DNA from: Alphaproteobacteria bacterium
GTDB taxonomy: Bacteria > Pseudomonadota > Alphaproteobacteria > Micavibrionales > SZUA-601
Length of the DNA stretch: 13,051 nucleotides
NCBI GenBank assembly: GCA_028290805.1
Contig: JAQGJA010000020.1
Span: 1 to 13,051, forward strand
Direction: 5' to 3'
The notes under the pieces were generated by a model. That model did not search any database. It saw nothing but the letters and a program-made list of their open reading frames with translations, and was not told the DNA's origin. This document shows positions 7,480 to 13,051 of this stretch, piece by piece. Each line of letters starts with the position of its first letter. Position 1 is the first letter of the stretch. A program made the translations under genes and the position numbers.

Positions 7480-7509
7480 TTAACATCCCATTCAGAATAT
7501 CGCTTTTAT
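7480..7509 (+). promoter_or_regulatory. Possible promoter for the 59-residue orphan gene
   Basis: TTAACA (7480-7485, 5/6 to the -35 consensus) is followed 18 bases later by TTTTAT (7504-7509, 4/6 to the -10). It sits 34 bases before the start codon at 7543. The match is modest and the region is AT-rich, so chance is possible. The 133-base gap 7410-7542 also must hold the promoter of the divergent carbonic anhydrase gene; I see no convincing candidate for that, only isolated -10-like TATAAC and GATAAT. Confidence 0.28.
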
Positions 7510-7542
7510 ATTCAAGACGAAACCATTCATGGGAGGATTGTT

Positions 7543-7722
7543 ATGTCGAAAAACACCGGATATTTTTCCGTAAGCCGCGCCCAGTGGCAGCATATTGGCT
7601 TTAACGACGTGCATAAAATCCGCGCGCAACAGGCCAATGAAAATGTGACCAAGCCGCAGGATGGTGGAAGCGCAAAAGAAAAATCCACGGTCCGGGAACA
7701 GGTATTGGTTTTGGAAGATTAG
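7543..7722 (+). CDS. Orphan small protein, 59 residues, function unknown
   Basis: The start is set by GGGAGGA located 7 to 13 bases before the ATG at 7543. An in-frame ATG at 7477 would add 22 residues but has no ribosome binding site. The protein begins MSKNTGYFSVSRAQWQHIGF, followed by a polar, probably flexible middle (KIRAQQANENVTKPQDGGSA) and ends REQVLVLED. It has no membrane segment, signal peptide, cysteine or recognisable domain. Codon use resembles the GC-richer neighbours more than the AT-rich genes around it. It is flanked by a divergent carbonic anhydrase gene on the left and a convergent phosphatase on the right, with 24 bases between the two stop codons and no hairpin there. 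I do not recognise it. Confidence 0.6.
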   Translation: MSKNTGYFSVSRAQWQHIGFNDVHKIRAQQANENVTKPQDGGSAKEKSTVREQVLVLED

Positions 7723-7746
7723 TTCTCCACTCTCAATTATATTGTG

Positions 7747-8346
7747 TCAGCTAAGGGCATGTCTTGCTTCTGGATACAAGCTATGATCCAGTACGAGTAG
7801 TTCAGAATTACCAAAATGAAAATGGGTTAGGATTTCTTGCCAAGACAGATCATAAAAAGCGGCATAGATCATTTTCCCGATATCACCATGGCATACGAAG
7901 AGAACCTTGCCTCCTTCATGCCGTTTCTGGATTAACTCCAACATTGTTTTTGCCCGAACAAGCATCTCGGGAAAGGTTTCGGCATTTTCTGGCGAAAGAA
8001 AGTAAGTAATTTTCTCCGCTTTAATGATATCTGGTGTGCAGAAGGCTTCAATTTCCTGAATTTTTTTTCCAGTCATTATTCCAAAATTTCGTTCGATCAA
8101 TGCAGGATTTATTTCAGGCAGATCAACTTCCAATTTATCGGCAATGATCTGCGCTGTCATATAAGCGCGTTGAAGCGGGGAGGAATATATTTTATCAAAA
8201 GTAATTTGTTTTTCTTTTAAATGCTGCGCCAGTTCATTGGCTTGACTGATGCCGATTTCCGTTAATTTCGTATCGCGATGCCCATTTAAAATTCCTCGTG
8301 CATTGTCTTCGTCTTGTCCGTGTCTGGCTAGATAAATTTTAAGCAT
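7747..8346 (-). CDS. Histidine phosphatase family protein (phosphoglycerate-mutase-like)
   Basis: The 199-residue protein belongs to the branch 1 histidine phosphatase superfamily (cobC/phosphoglycerate mutase/SixA-like). The phosphate-accepting histidine lies in L-A-R8-H9-G10 at the very N-terminus. The second-pocket elements are R60 (SSPLQRAYMTA), the acid E85 (IERNFG) and H153 (VCHGDIGKM), so it looks catalytically competent. The substrate cannot be told from sequence. The start ATG at 8344-8346 gives the family-typical MLKIYLARHG; a longer frame to 8424 would run through the rpsI terminator and is rejected. The leader is short and AT-rich, with TATACT (8360-8365) as a possible -10 but no good -35. 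The gene is visibly AT-richer than the rplM-rpsI unit beside it, which hints at separate origin. Confidence 0.85.
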   Translation of the reverse strand: MLKIYLARHGQDEDNARGILNGHRDTKLTEIGISQANELAQHLKEKQITFDKIYSSPLQRAYMTAQIIADKLEVDLPEINPALIERNFGIMTGKKIQEIEAFCTPDIIKAEKITYFLSPENAETFPEMLVRAKTMLELIQKRHEGGKVLFVCHGDIGKMIYAAFYDLSWQEILTHFHFGNSELLVLDHSLYPEARHALS

Positions 8347-8376
8347 ATTTGACCTATAAAGTATAAATTGCGTTGC

Positions 8377-8403
8377 AAAAAAAAGCCCCGTTTCCGGGGC
8401 TTT
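8377..8403 (-). terminator. Intrinsic terminator of the rplM-rpsI operon
   Basis: On the minus strand the stem AAAGCCCCG, loop GAAA, and CGGGGCTTT (8382-8403) runs directly into a U-tract of eight (8377-8384). It begins 5 bases after the rpsI stop codon. The perfect 9-bp stem and tetraloop make this a textbook factor-independent terminator. Confidence 0.93.
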
Positions 8404-8408
8404 CCAAA

Positions 8409-9059
8409 TTAACGTTTTTTCCACTGCTTGCGGCGGCGGGCTTTGCGGAGACCTGGTTTCTTACGCTCGACTTCGCGGCTGTCGCGGGTCAGGAAGCCTT
8501 CGGCTTTCAACTCGGGGCGCAGGGTCGGCTCGAAATTGATCATGGCGCGGGAGAGACCATGGCGCACGGCGCCGGCTTGTCCTGTTGGACCGCCACCGGC
8601 AACGGTGATCATCACGTCGAATTCGCCGTCGCGCTTGGTGTTTACCAAAGGCTGTTTGATGATCATCTGGTGGGTTGGGCGGACGAAATATTCGGCAAAG
8701 GCTTTGCCATTGACGGTGATTGCGCCTTTACCACGCTTCAGCCAGACACGGGCGGTCGATGTCTTACGACGGCCGGTGGCATAGGCGCGGCCCAGTTTGT
8801 CCAGTTTTGGCTGTCCGGGTTCGGCGATGGTTTTCGCATCGGCTTTGAGGGGGGAAGGGGCCGAATCTGCAACGTCATTCTTCAGGTTGTCCAAAGATTT
8901 GACGGGGGATTTGGTTCTGCGCTCGACCTTTTCAACCTGAAGCTCAGGCTTTGCGGCTTTTGGAGCAGCGGCTTTCGGAGCGGCTGCTTTTTTAGGCGCG
9001 GCGGGCTTTTTGGCTTTGACGTCTTCAGGAGCGCCGTTTTCAGTATTCTTCGTTGCCAT
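8409..9059 (-). CDS. rpsI: 30S ribosomal protein S9 (uS9) with long N-terminal extension
   Basis: S9 binds 16S rRNA in the head of the small subunit, and its C-terminal tail reaches the P-site tRNA. The core starts near residue 92 (AYATGRRKTSTARVWLKRGK) and shows the hallmarks GGGPTGQAGAVRHGLSRAM (155-173) and LTRDSREVERKKPGLRKARR (195-214 region). At 216 residues it is much longer than the usual 130-160. The first 90 residues are an added low-complexity region: an Ala/Lys/Pro-rich stretch (PAAPKKAAAPKAAAPKAAKP at 19-38), then a mixed linker. The tail ends RKQWKKR rather than the usual (P)QFSKR, keeping the final arginine. The ATG (9057-9059) lies 5 bases after the rplM stop, with AGAGG inside the rplM end. 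It is the second gene of the standard rplM-rpsI operon and is followed by a strong terminator. Confidence 0.96.
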   Translation of the reverse strand: MATKNTENGAPEDVKAKKPAAPKKAAAPKAAAPKAAKPELQVEKVERRTKSPVKSLDNLKNDVADSAPSPLKADAKTIAEPGQPKLDKLGRAYATGRRKTSTARVWLKRGKGAITVNGKAFAEYFVRPTHQMIIKQPLVNTKRDGEFDVMITVAGGGPTGQAGAVRHGLSRAMINFEPTLRPELKAEGFLTRDSREVERKKPGLRKARRRKQWKKR

Positions 9060-9064
9060 GGTTC

Positions 9065-9538
9065 TTAGCCTCTCTTCGTATTTTTAGCGTTTTGGGCGGC
9101 AAAGTCGATCGTCGTGGCCTGTTGCGCTTCATGCGGATGCTCGGCACCGGCATAGACGCGCAGTTTGGTGAACTGGCGAGAGCCCAGTTTCGTTTTTGGC
9201 ATCATGCGCTGCACGGCGTTCTCAACAACGCGTTCAGGGTGCTTGCCATCCAGCAACTGGCCCATCGAGCGTTCTTTGAGGCCGCCGGGAAAGCCTGTGT
9301 GCCAGCGATGGAAATCCTGGGTCAGCTTGTTGCCGGTCAGGTGAACCTGGCCTGCATTGATCACGATGACAAAATCGCCGCAATCGACATGGGGGGTATA
9401 AATCGGTTTGTGCTTGCCGCGCAGAATTTTGGCGATCTCGCTGGCCAGACGGCCGACGACAACGTCTTTTGCGTCAAACAGAAACCATTTCTTTTCAACA
9501 TCCTGTTCGCGGATGGATTTAGTCTGGTTGTGTAACAT
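9065..9538 (-). CDS. rplM: 50S ribosomal protein L13 (uL13)
   Basis: L13 is an early-assembly 23S rRNA-binding protein of the large subunit. The 157 residues match the alphaproteobacterial form. Family landmarks are WFLFDAKDVVVGRLASEIA (18-36), ILRGKHKPIYTPHVDCGDFV (38-57), VHLTGNKLTQDFHRWHTGFP (65-84) and RVVENAVQRMMPKTKLGSRQ (103-122 region). The ATG at 9536-9538 has AAAGAGGAA about 7 bases upstream. It leads the rplM-rpsI operon with its own promoter at 9569-9597. The sequence shows nothing unusual. Confidence 0.98.
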   Translation of the reverse strand: MLHNQTKSIREQDVEKKWFLFDAKDVVVGRLASEIAKILRGKHKPIYTPHVDCGDFVIVINAGQVHLTGNKLTQDFHRWHTGFPGGLKERSMGQLLDGKHPERVVENAVQRMMPKTKLGSRQFTKLRVYAGAEHPHEAQQATTIDFAAQNAKNTKRG

Positions 9539-9568
9539 TCGGTGTTCCTCTTTACGTTAGGTGAGGTG

Positions 9569-9597
9569 TTTATGCCTGTTATACAGGGGTAAGTCAA
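9569..9597 (-). promoter_or_regulatory. Promoter of rplM-rpsI
   Basis: On the minus strand TTGACT (9592-9597, 5/6) and CATAAA (9569-9574, 4/6) are separated by exactly 17 bases. Transcription would start near 9562, giving a short leader of about 24 bases. The position directly ahead of a ribosomal protein operon makes the match credible. Confidence 0.6.
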
Positions 9598-9607
9598 GGA
9601 AAATAGT

Positions 9608-9625
9608 GCGGTATCATGATACCGC
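9608..9625. repeat. Perfect 18-bp palindrome between the CDF gene and the rplM promoter
   Basis: GCGGTATCATGATACCGC is a perfect inverted repeat. It begins at the last base of the CDF stop codon (9625) and ends 10 bases upstream of the rplM -35. As RNA on the minus strand it can form a 7-bp stem with a CATG loop followed by ACUAUUUUCC, so it could be a weak terminator for rnd-CDF. As DNA it could be a regulator binding site beside the rplM promoter. Which of these applies cannot be decided here. Confidence 0.55.
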
Positions 9626-10575
9626 TAAAATCGATGCCCCCGGTTGCGCAGGACATTCTCCACCGTCCAGTCTTCTTCCGTGGAAGCAATCCCTACACCT
9701 GCGGGGTCCAGGTGGATGAATAATTCCACGTTATGACCGAATTTTTCGCGGATGAGGGCGGCCAGGACTTCCTGTTCCTCATGGGCTTTGGTGACGGTCA
9801 GGTTTCCGGGCACGGTCATATGCGCATCGATATGCAGGATGCGGCCGTATTTGATGATGCGCAGGTTATGCAGGTCGATCCAGTTAGGGCGGCGGTGCAG
9901 GTTGATAAAGGCGACGATGTCCCGGATCAATTCGGGGTCGGCGGCATCCAAGATGCCGCTGATGGCCTCGCGGATGATGATGACGCCGGAATAAATGATC
10001 AGCCCGCCGAAGAGCAGGGCGACGATACTGTCCAGAAAGCCATAGCCGGTAACCGCAACCACGACCAGCCCGACGATAATGCCAATCGTGGACCAAGTAT
10101 CGGTCTGCAGATGCTTGCCGCTGGCGATCAGCGCCAGCGATTTATTGCGCTTGCCATAGCGGATGGAAAACGTGCCGATTGCGAAATTGGCTACCGCCGT
10201 GATCAGGATCAAGATGATCCCCTGGTCCAGCCGTTCCAGCACATGGGGTGCACCCAGGCTGGCGATCACCTTGAAAATGATCATCACCCCGGCAAACGTA
10301 ACGAAACCACCCTCGATGGCGGCGGAAATAAACTCGATCTTGCCATGGCCGTAGGGGTGTTTTTCATCACGCGGCTGGGCCGAGAAATACAGGCTGTACA
10401 GGCCGAAAAACCCGCTGATGATATTGACGATGCTTTCGAGCGTGTCAGTATAAATCGCCATCGACCGCGTGGTGTACCAAGCAAAAAATTTAATAGCGAA
10501 CAGAATGACCGCAACGACGGTCACATATTTCTGGATGCGGATATTCTGTCGGGCAATGGCGGCGTCTTTGGGCAT
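9625..10575 (-). CDS. Cation diffusion facilitator family metal transporter
   Basis: CDF proteins export divalent metals (Zn, Fe, Mn, Co and others) from the cytoplasm by proton antiport. The 316-residue protein has about six membrane helices (roughly 15-33, 40-64, 85-108, 119-138, 161-178, 184-203) and a cytoplasmic C-terminal domain with the ferredoxin-like pattern (ILHIDAHMTVPGNLTVTKAH). Landmarks are DTLESIVNII in helix 2 (D44, E47, N51), the KHPYGHGKIE loop (72-81) and H155-x-x-x-D159 in helix 5. Metal sites built on E/N in helix 2 plus HxxxD differ from the DD-HD site of FieF, so the metal is uncertain. The start is the ATG at 10573-10575, two bases after the rnd stop; the frame could extend to 10671, but that part overlaps rnd and does not resemble a CDF. 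It is co-transcribed with rnd. Confidence 0.9.
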   Translation of the reverse strand: MPKDAAIARQNIRIQKYVTVVAVILFAIKFFAWYTTRSMAIYTDTLESIVNIISGFFGLYSLYFSAQPRDEKHPYGHGKIEFISAAIEGGFVTFAGVMIIFKVIASLGAPHVLERLDQGIILILITAVANFAIGTFSIRYGKRNKSLALIASGKHLQTDTWSTIGIIVGLVVVAVTGYGFLDSIVALLFGGLIIYSGVIIIREAISGILDAADPELIRDIVAFINLHRRPNWIDLHNLRIIKYGRILHIDAHMTVPGNLTVTKAHEEQEVLAALIREKFGHNVELFIHLDPAGVGIASTEEDWTVENVLRNRGHRF

Positions 10576-10577
10576 GG

Positions 10578-11723
10578 TTATTCCAGAATCAATCTGCCTT
10601 CTTTTATTTTCATGCCGATTGCGCCCTGTAATAACTCGCCTGCGATCCGCCCAAAAATATCCTTCCGCCAACCTGTGGACAGAACCGGGTTTTCGCCGTT
10701 CAAAAGGAACTCATTCAGATCTTCATTATGCGCGATCAGTTTCGGCGAGACATTCTGTTGCCGCGCGATGATTTTCAGCGCCATTTTTAGCAATTCCATC
10801 TGGTCTTCCTGGGAAGGCGTGAGGGAAGGGGCGTCGGTGCGCTTTGGTATCGCATCGTTTTTGGCCTGTTTCGCCGCAACCAGCATGGCCAGCACTTCGG
10901 GATTATTGGCAATATTATTGGGGATCCCGCGCGTTTTGACTAAGGCTTCCTGGGTATTGGGCACCGACATGGCCAGCTGGGTCAGGACATCGTCCTTTAA
11001 AATCATCTGGCGCGGCCTGTCCAGGCGCATGGCCTCGCGCTCGCGCCAGGCGGCAAGGGATTTCAGCGCAGCCCAGCTGGCCGGGCGGTTCGAACGCAAT
11101 TTCAGTCTTTCCCAGGCATCGTCCGGATTGACGCGGTAATAATTGATATCGTTCAGCTGGTCCATATCTTCGGCCAGCCATTCATGGCGGTCCGCAGCCG
11201 ACAATTTTTTCTGCAACGCTTCATACACCTTGCGCAAAATCGTGACATCCTGCAGGGCATAGATCAATTGCGCGGGACGCAACGGCCGCGCGGTCCAGTC
11301 GGTGAATTGTTCCTGCTTGTCAATCACCGTGCCGGTCAAGGCTTCGGATAACCTGGCATAGCTGGTCTGGTCGGGAAAGCCGCAGGCCATGGCGGCGATC
11401 TGGGTGTCGAAAACGGGGGCGGGGACGGCGCCGGACATTTTGACGAAAATCTCGATATCCTGACGCGGTGCATGGAAAATCTTCAATACATCCCGGTTCT
11501 GCATCAATTCCCAGAATGGCGTCCAGTCCAGCCCCGGGGCCAGCGCATCGATCACGGCGGCATCGGTTTCGCCAGCCACCTGGACCAGGCAGAGTTGCGG
11601 GTAATAGGTGCGCTCGCGCATAAATTCGGTATCGACCGTGATAAAGGCCTCATGCGCCAGTTTCCGGCACAATTGGGTCAGGGCCGCGGAATCGGTAATG
11701 GGGATAATTGTCTCTTGAGTCAT
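10578..11723 (-). CDS. rnd: Ribonuclease D
   Basis: RNase D is a 3'-5' exoribonuclease of the DEDDy group that trims the 3' ends of tRNA precursors and other stable RNAs. The 381 residues match the family. Exo motif I is VDTEFMRE (30-37, with D31 and E33), motif II HAPRQDIEIF (84-93, D89) and motif III YALQDV (155-160, Y155 and D159). The HRDC domain lies at about 205-290 (RPASWAALKSLAAWREREAM), followed by a C-terminal helical domain. The start ATG at 11721-11723 has AAAGAAG upstream; the frame can be read back to 11909 but would then overlap aspS, and its first residues do not match the family. It leads the rnd-CDF unit and is divergent from aspS. Confidence 0.95.
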   Translation of the reverse strand: MTQETIIPITDSAALTQLCRKLAHEAFITVDTEFMRERTYYPQLCLVQVAGETDAAVIDALAPGLDWTPFWELMQNRDVLKIFHAPRQDIEIFVKMSGAVPAPVFDTQIAAMACGFPDQTSYARLSEALTGTVIDKQEQFTDWTARPLRPAQLIYALQDVTILRKVYEALQKKLSAADRHEWLAEDMDQLNDINYYRVNPDDAWERLKLRSNRPASWAALKSLAAWREREAMRLDRPRQMILKDDVLTQLAMSVPNTQEALVKTRGIPNNIANNPEVLAMLVAAKQAKNDAIPKRTDAPSLTPSQEDQMELLKMALKIIARQQNVSPKLIAHNEDLNEFLLNGENPVLSTGWRKDIFGRIAGELLQGAIGMKIKEGRLILE

Positions 11724-11750
11724 CGGGCTTCTTTCGGCAGAATACGCGGC

Positions 11751-11779
11751 ATAATAGTTCATTTGAAAGAGATTGTCAT
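11751..11779 (-). promoter_or_regulatory. Promoter of rnd, overlapping the aspS start codon
   Basis: On the minus strand ATGACA (11774-11779, 5/6 to TTGACA) and TATTAT (11751-11756, 5/6 to TATAAT) are separated by exactly 17 bases. The -35 box includes the first two bases of the aspS start codon. RNA would start near 11744, about 21 bases before the rnd ATG. On the plus strand only CATAAT (11750-11755) resembles a -10 for aspS, without a good -35. Confidence 0.62.
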
Positions 11780-13051
11780 GCACCCTTATCGTACCCATAA
11801 ATGCGGCGAATTGCGCGCCTCCAACGTTGGGGAAACCATCCGCCTCTCGGGCTGGATCAGCCGCAAGCGCGACCATGGCAATCTGCTTTTCATCGATCTG
11901 CGCGACCATTACGGCATCACACAGATCGTGATCAACAGCGAAAGCGCCGTATTCAGCGAAATCGAAAAACTCCGCGTGGAATCAGTGATTACAGTTACCG
12001 GCGAAGTTATCGCCCGCACCGATGAAACCAAAAACGACAAACTGCCGACCGGCGCCATTGAATTGCGCGTCGATCAACTTTCCGTACAATCCAGCGCGGA
12101 TGTTTTGCCGTTCCAGATCGGTGTTCCCGATGAAGTAGGTGAAGAAATGCGTTTGCGTTACCGTTATCTGGATCTGCGCCGCGAACGCATGCAGAAAAAC
12201 ATTATCCTGCGTTCAAAAGTTATCGCTTCCTTGCGCCGCCGCATGACCGAACAGGGCTTCAATGAATTCCAGACACCGATCCTGACGGCCAGTTCCCCGG
12301 AAGGGGCGCGCGATTACCTGGTGCCGTCGCGTTTGCATCCCGGCAAATTCTATGCGCTGCCGCAAGCCCCGCAGCAATTCAAGCAATTGCTGATGGTCGG
12401 CGGTTTCGACCGTTATTTCCAGATCGCGCCTTGCTTCCGCGATGAAGACGGCCGCGCCGACCGCGTTGCCGAATTTTACCAGTTGGACGTGGAAATGTCC
12501 TATGTCACCCAGGAAGACGTGTTCAACACTATGGAACCCGTCATCGGCGGCATGTTCCAGGAATTCTCGAATTTCCAAGGCGTCAAATGCGACGTGACGC
12601 AATGGCCATGGCCGCGCATCACCTATCGCGACGCCATGCTGACCTATGGTTCCGATAAACCCGATCTGCGCAATCCGTTGGTTATCGTCGATGTAACCAA
12701 GATATTCGCCCGTGACGATGTCACCTTTAATGCGTTTAAAGGCGTGATCGCCAAAGGCGGCGTCGTCCGCGCCATCCGTGCCCCACAAGTCGTCGACCGC
12801 CCGCGCAGTTTCTTTGACAAACTGAATGACTGGGCAAGGGAAGAGGGCGCTCCCGGCCTTGGCTACATCGCTTTCGAAGGCGATGAAGCCAAAGGTCCGA
12901 TCGCCAAATTCCTACCGCCCGAAGCATTGGCCGAATTAAAAGAAACCGCGAATCTGCAGGGCGGCGATGCGATCTTCTTTGTCTGTGATAAAGAATCCGC
13001 CGCTGCAAAAATGGCCGGAAAAGCGCGCCAGAAAATCTGTGACGATATCGG
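11778..13051 (+). CDS. aspS: Aspartyl-tRNA synthetase, 3' end beyond the window
   Basis: AspRS charges tRNA-Asp with aspartate (class IIb synthetase). The frame is open from ATG 11778 to the right edge, 424 codons of an expected roughly 590. AAAGAGA lies about 7 bases before the ATG. The N-terminal OB-fold anticodon-binding domain covers about 1-110 (RLSGWISRKRDHGNLLFIDL). RYRYLDLRR (127-135) leads into the catalytic domain. The aspartate-site loop is in SSPEGARDYLVPSR (172-185), the conserved QQFKQLLM at 199-206 and motif 2 FRDEDGRADR at 220-229. YGSDKPDLRNP (290-300) starts the GAD insertion. H33, where discriminating enzymes such as that of E. coli have Leu, resembles non-discriminating AspRS that also charges tRNA-Asn; this is an inference. 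The gene is divergent from rnd. Confidence 0.97.
   Translation, partial: MHPYRTHKCGELRASNVGETIRLSGWISRKRDHGNLLFIDLRDHYGITQIVINSESAVFSEIEKLRVESVITVTGEVIARTDETKNDKLPTGAIELRVDQLSVQSSADVLPFQIGVPDEVGEEMRLRYRYLDLRRERMQKNIILRSKVIASLRRRMTEQGFNEFQTPILTASSPEGARDYLVPSRLHPGKFYALPQAPQQFKQLLMVGGFDRYFQIAPCFRDEDGRADRVAEFYQLDVEMSYVTQEDVFNTMEPVIGGMFQEFSNFQGVKCDVTQWPWPRITYRDAMLTYGSDKPDLRNPLVIVDVTKIFARDDVTFNAFKGVIAKGGVVRAIRAPQVVDRPRSFFDKLNDWAREEGAPGLGYIAFEGDEAKGPIAKFLPPEALAELKETANLQGGDAIFFVCDKESAAAKMAGKARQKICDDI

Noticed and set aside
8347..8424. Upstream extension of the histidine phosphatase by 26 residues
   Set aside because: It would be translated from the rpsI terminator hairpin and end codons; the family starts just before the RHG motif, which matches the ATG at 8344-8346.
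8373..9068. Plus-strand frame of 231 codons over rpsI
   Set aside because: It is antisense to S9 and its Phe/Gly/Arg-rich sequence mirrors the Ala/Lys codons of the S9 extension; it also runs through the terminator.
10576..10671. Upstream extension of the CDF protein by 32 residues
   Set aside because: It overlaps rnd; the Arg-rich extra sequence does not resemble a CDF N-terminus, and the ATG two bases after the rnd stop fits coupling.
9733..11139. Open frame of 468 codons on the plus strand
   Set aside because: It lies antisense to the CDF and RNase D genes, which have full motifs. Its Asp/Gln/Gly-rich composition is what reading behind GC-rich genes yields, and it has no ribosome binding site or domain.
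11724..11909. Upstream extension of RNase D by 62 residues
   Set aside because: It overlaps the conserved 5' end of aspS on the other strand, lies upstream of the predicted rnd promoter, and does not match the family.
1..13051. CRISPR array, prophage, insertion sequence, toxin-antitoxin pair or defence island
   Set aside because: I saw no regularly spaced repeats, transposase or integrase motifs, terminal inverted repeats, or paired small toxin/antitoxin genes. Most genes are ordinary chromosomal ones.

Overview
The window looks like a piece of an alphaproteobacterial chromosome with middling-to-high GC. The support is the style of the housekeeping proteins (AspRS, RNase D, the L13/S9 pair), a class I PHA synthase, a flagellar FlhB and codon use rich in GCG, CGC and GGC. 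I cannot place it to genus. Genes are tightly packed, no gene-free stretch exceeds 300 bases, and I see no prophage, insertion sequence, CRISPR array, defence island, tRNA or rRNA.

Layout. 1-1245 (+): the end of an amino-acid-type ABC import operon, with a permease remnant carrying an in-frame TAG, an intact ATPase, and a small unrecognised gene that appears frameshifted. 1214-4485 (-): a compact unit read lipoprotein, recJ, flhB, behind a good extended -10 promoter. 4582-6384 (+): phaC, a class I poly(3-hydroxyalkanoate) synthase. 6385-7409 (-): a gamma-carbonic-anhydrase-like protein and, coupled to it by an ATGA overlap, an AT-rich secreted cysteine-containing protein of unknown function. 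7543-7722 (+): an orphan 59-residue protein. 7747-8346 (-): an AT-rich histidine phosphatase. 8377-9538 (-): rplM-rpsI with a clear promoter and a clear intrinsic terminator; S9 has an unusual N-terminal extension of about 90 residues. 9625-11723 (-): rnd (RNase D) followed by a cation diffusion facilitator. 11778 to the right edge (+): aspS, divergent from rnd.

Working relations. recJ serves DNA repair and flhB the flagellar export gate, so their shared unit is positional rather than functional. L13 and S9 form the standard ribosomal pair. rnd and aspS both concern tRNA (processing and charging) and share a 54-base divergent control region. PhaC stores carbon on its own here; no phaA, phaB, phaR or phasin gene is in view.

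The most notable points are the two lesions either side of an intact ABC ATPase (amber codon at 46-48, apparent one-base deletion near 1140), the placement of flhB directly against recJ, the S9 extension, and the AT-rich secreted protein translationally coupled to the carbonic anhydrase homologue. I found no convincing evidence of a previously undescribed multi-gene system.
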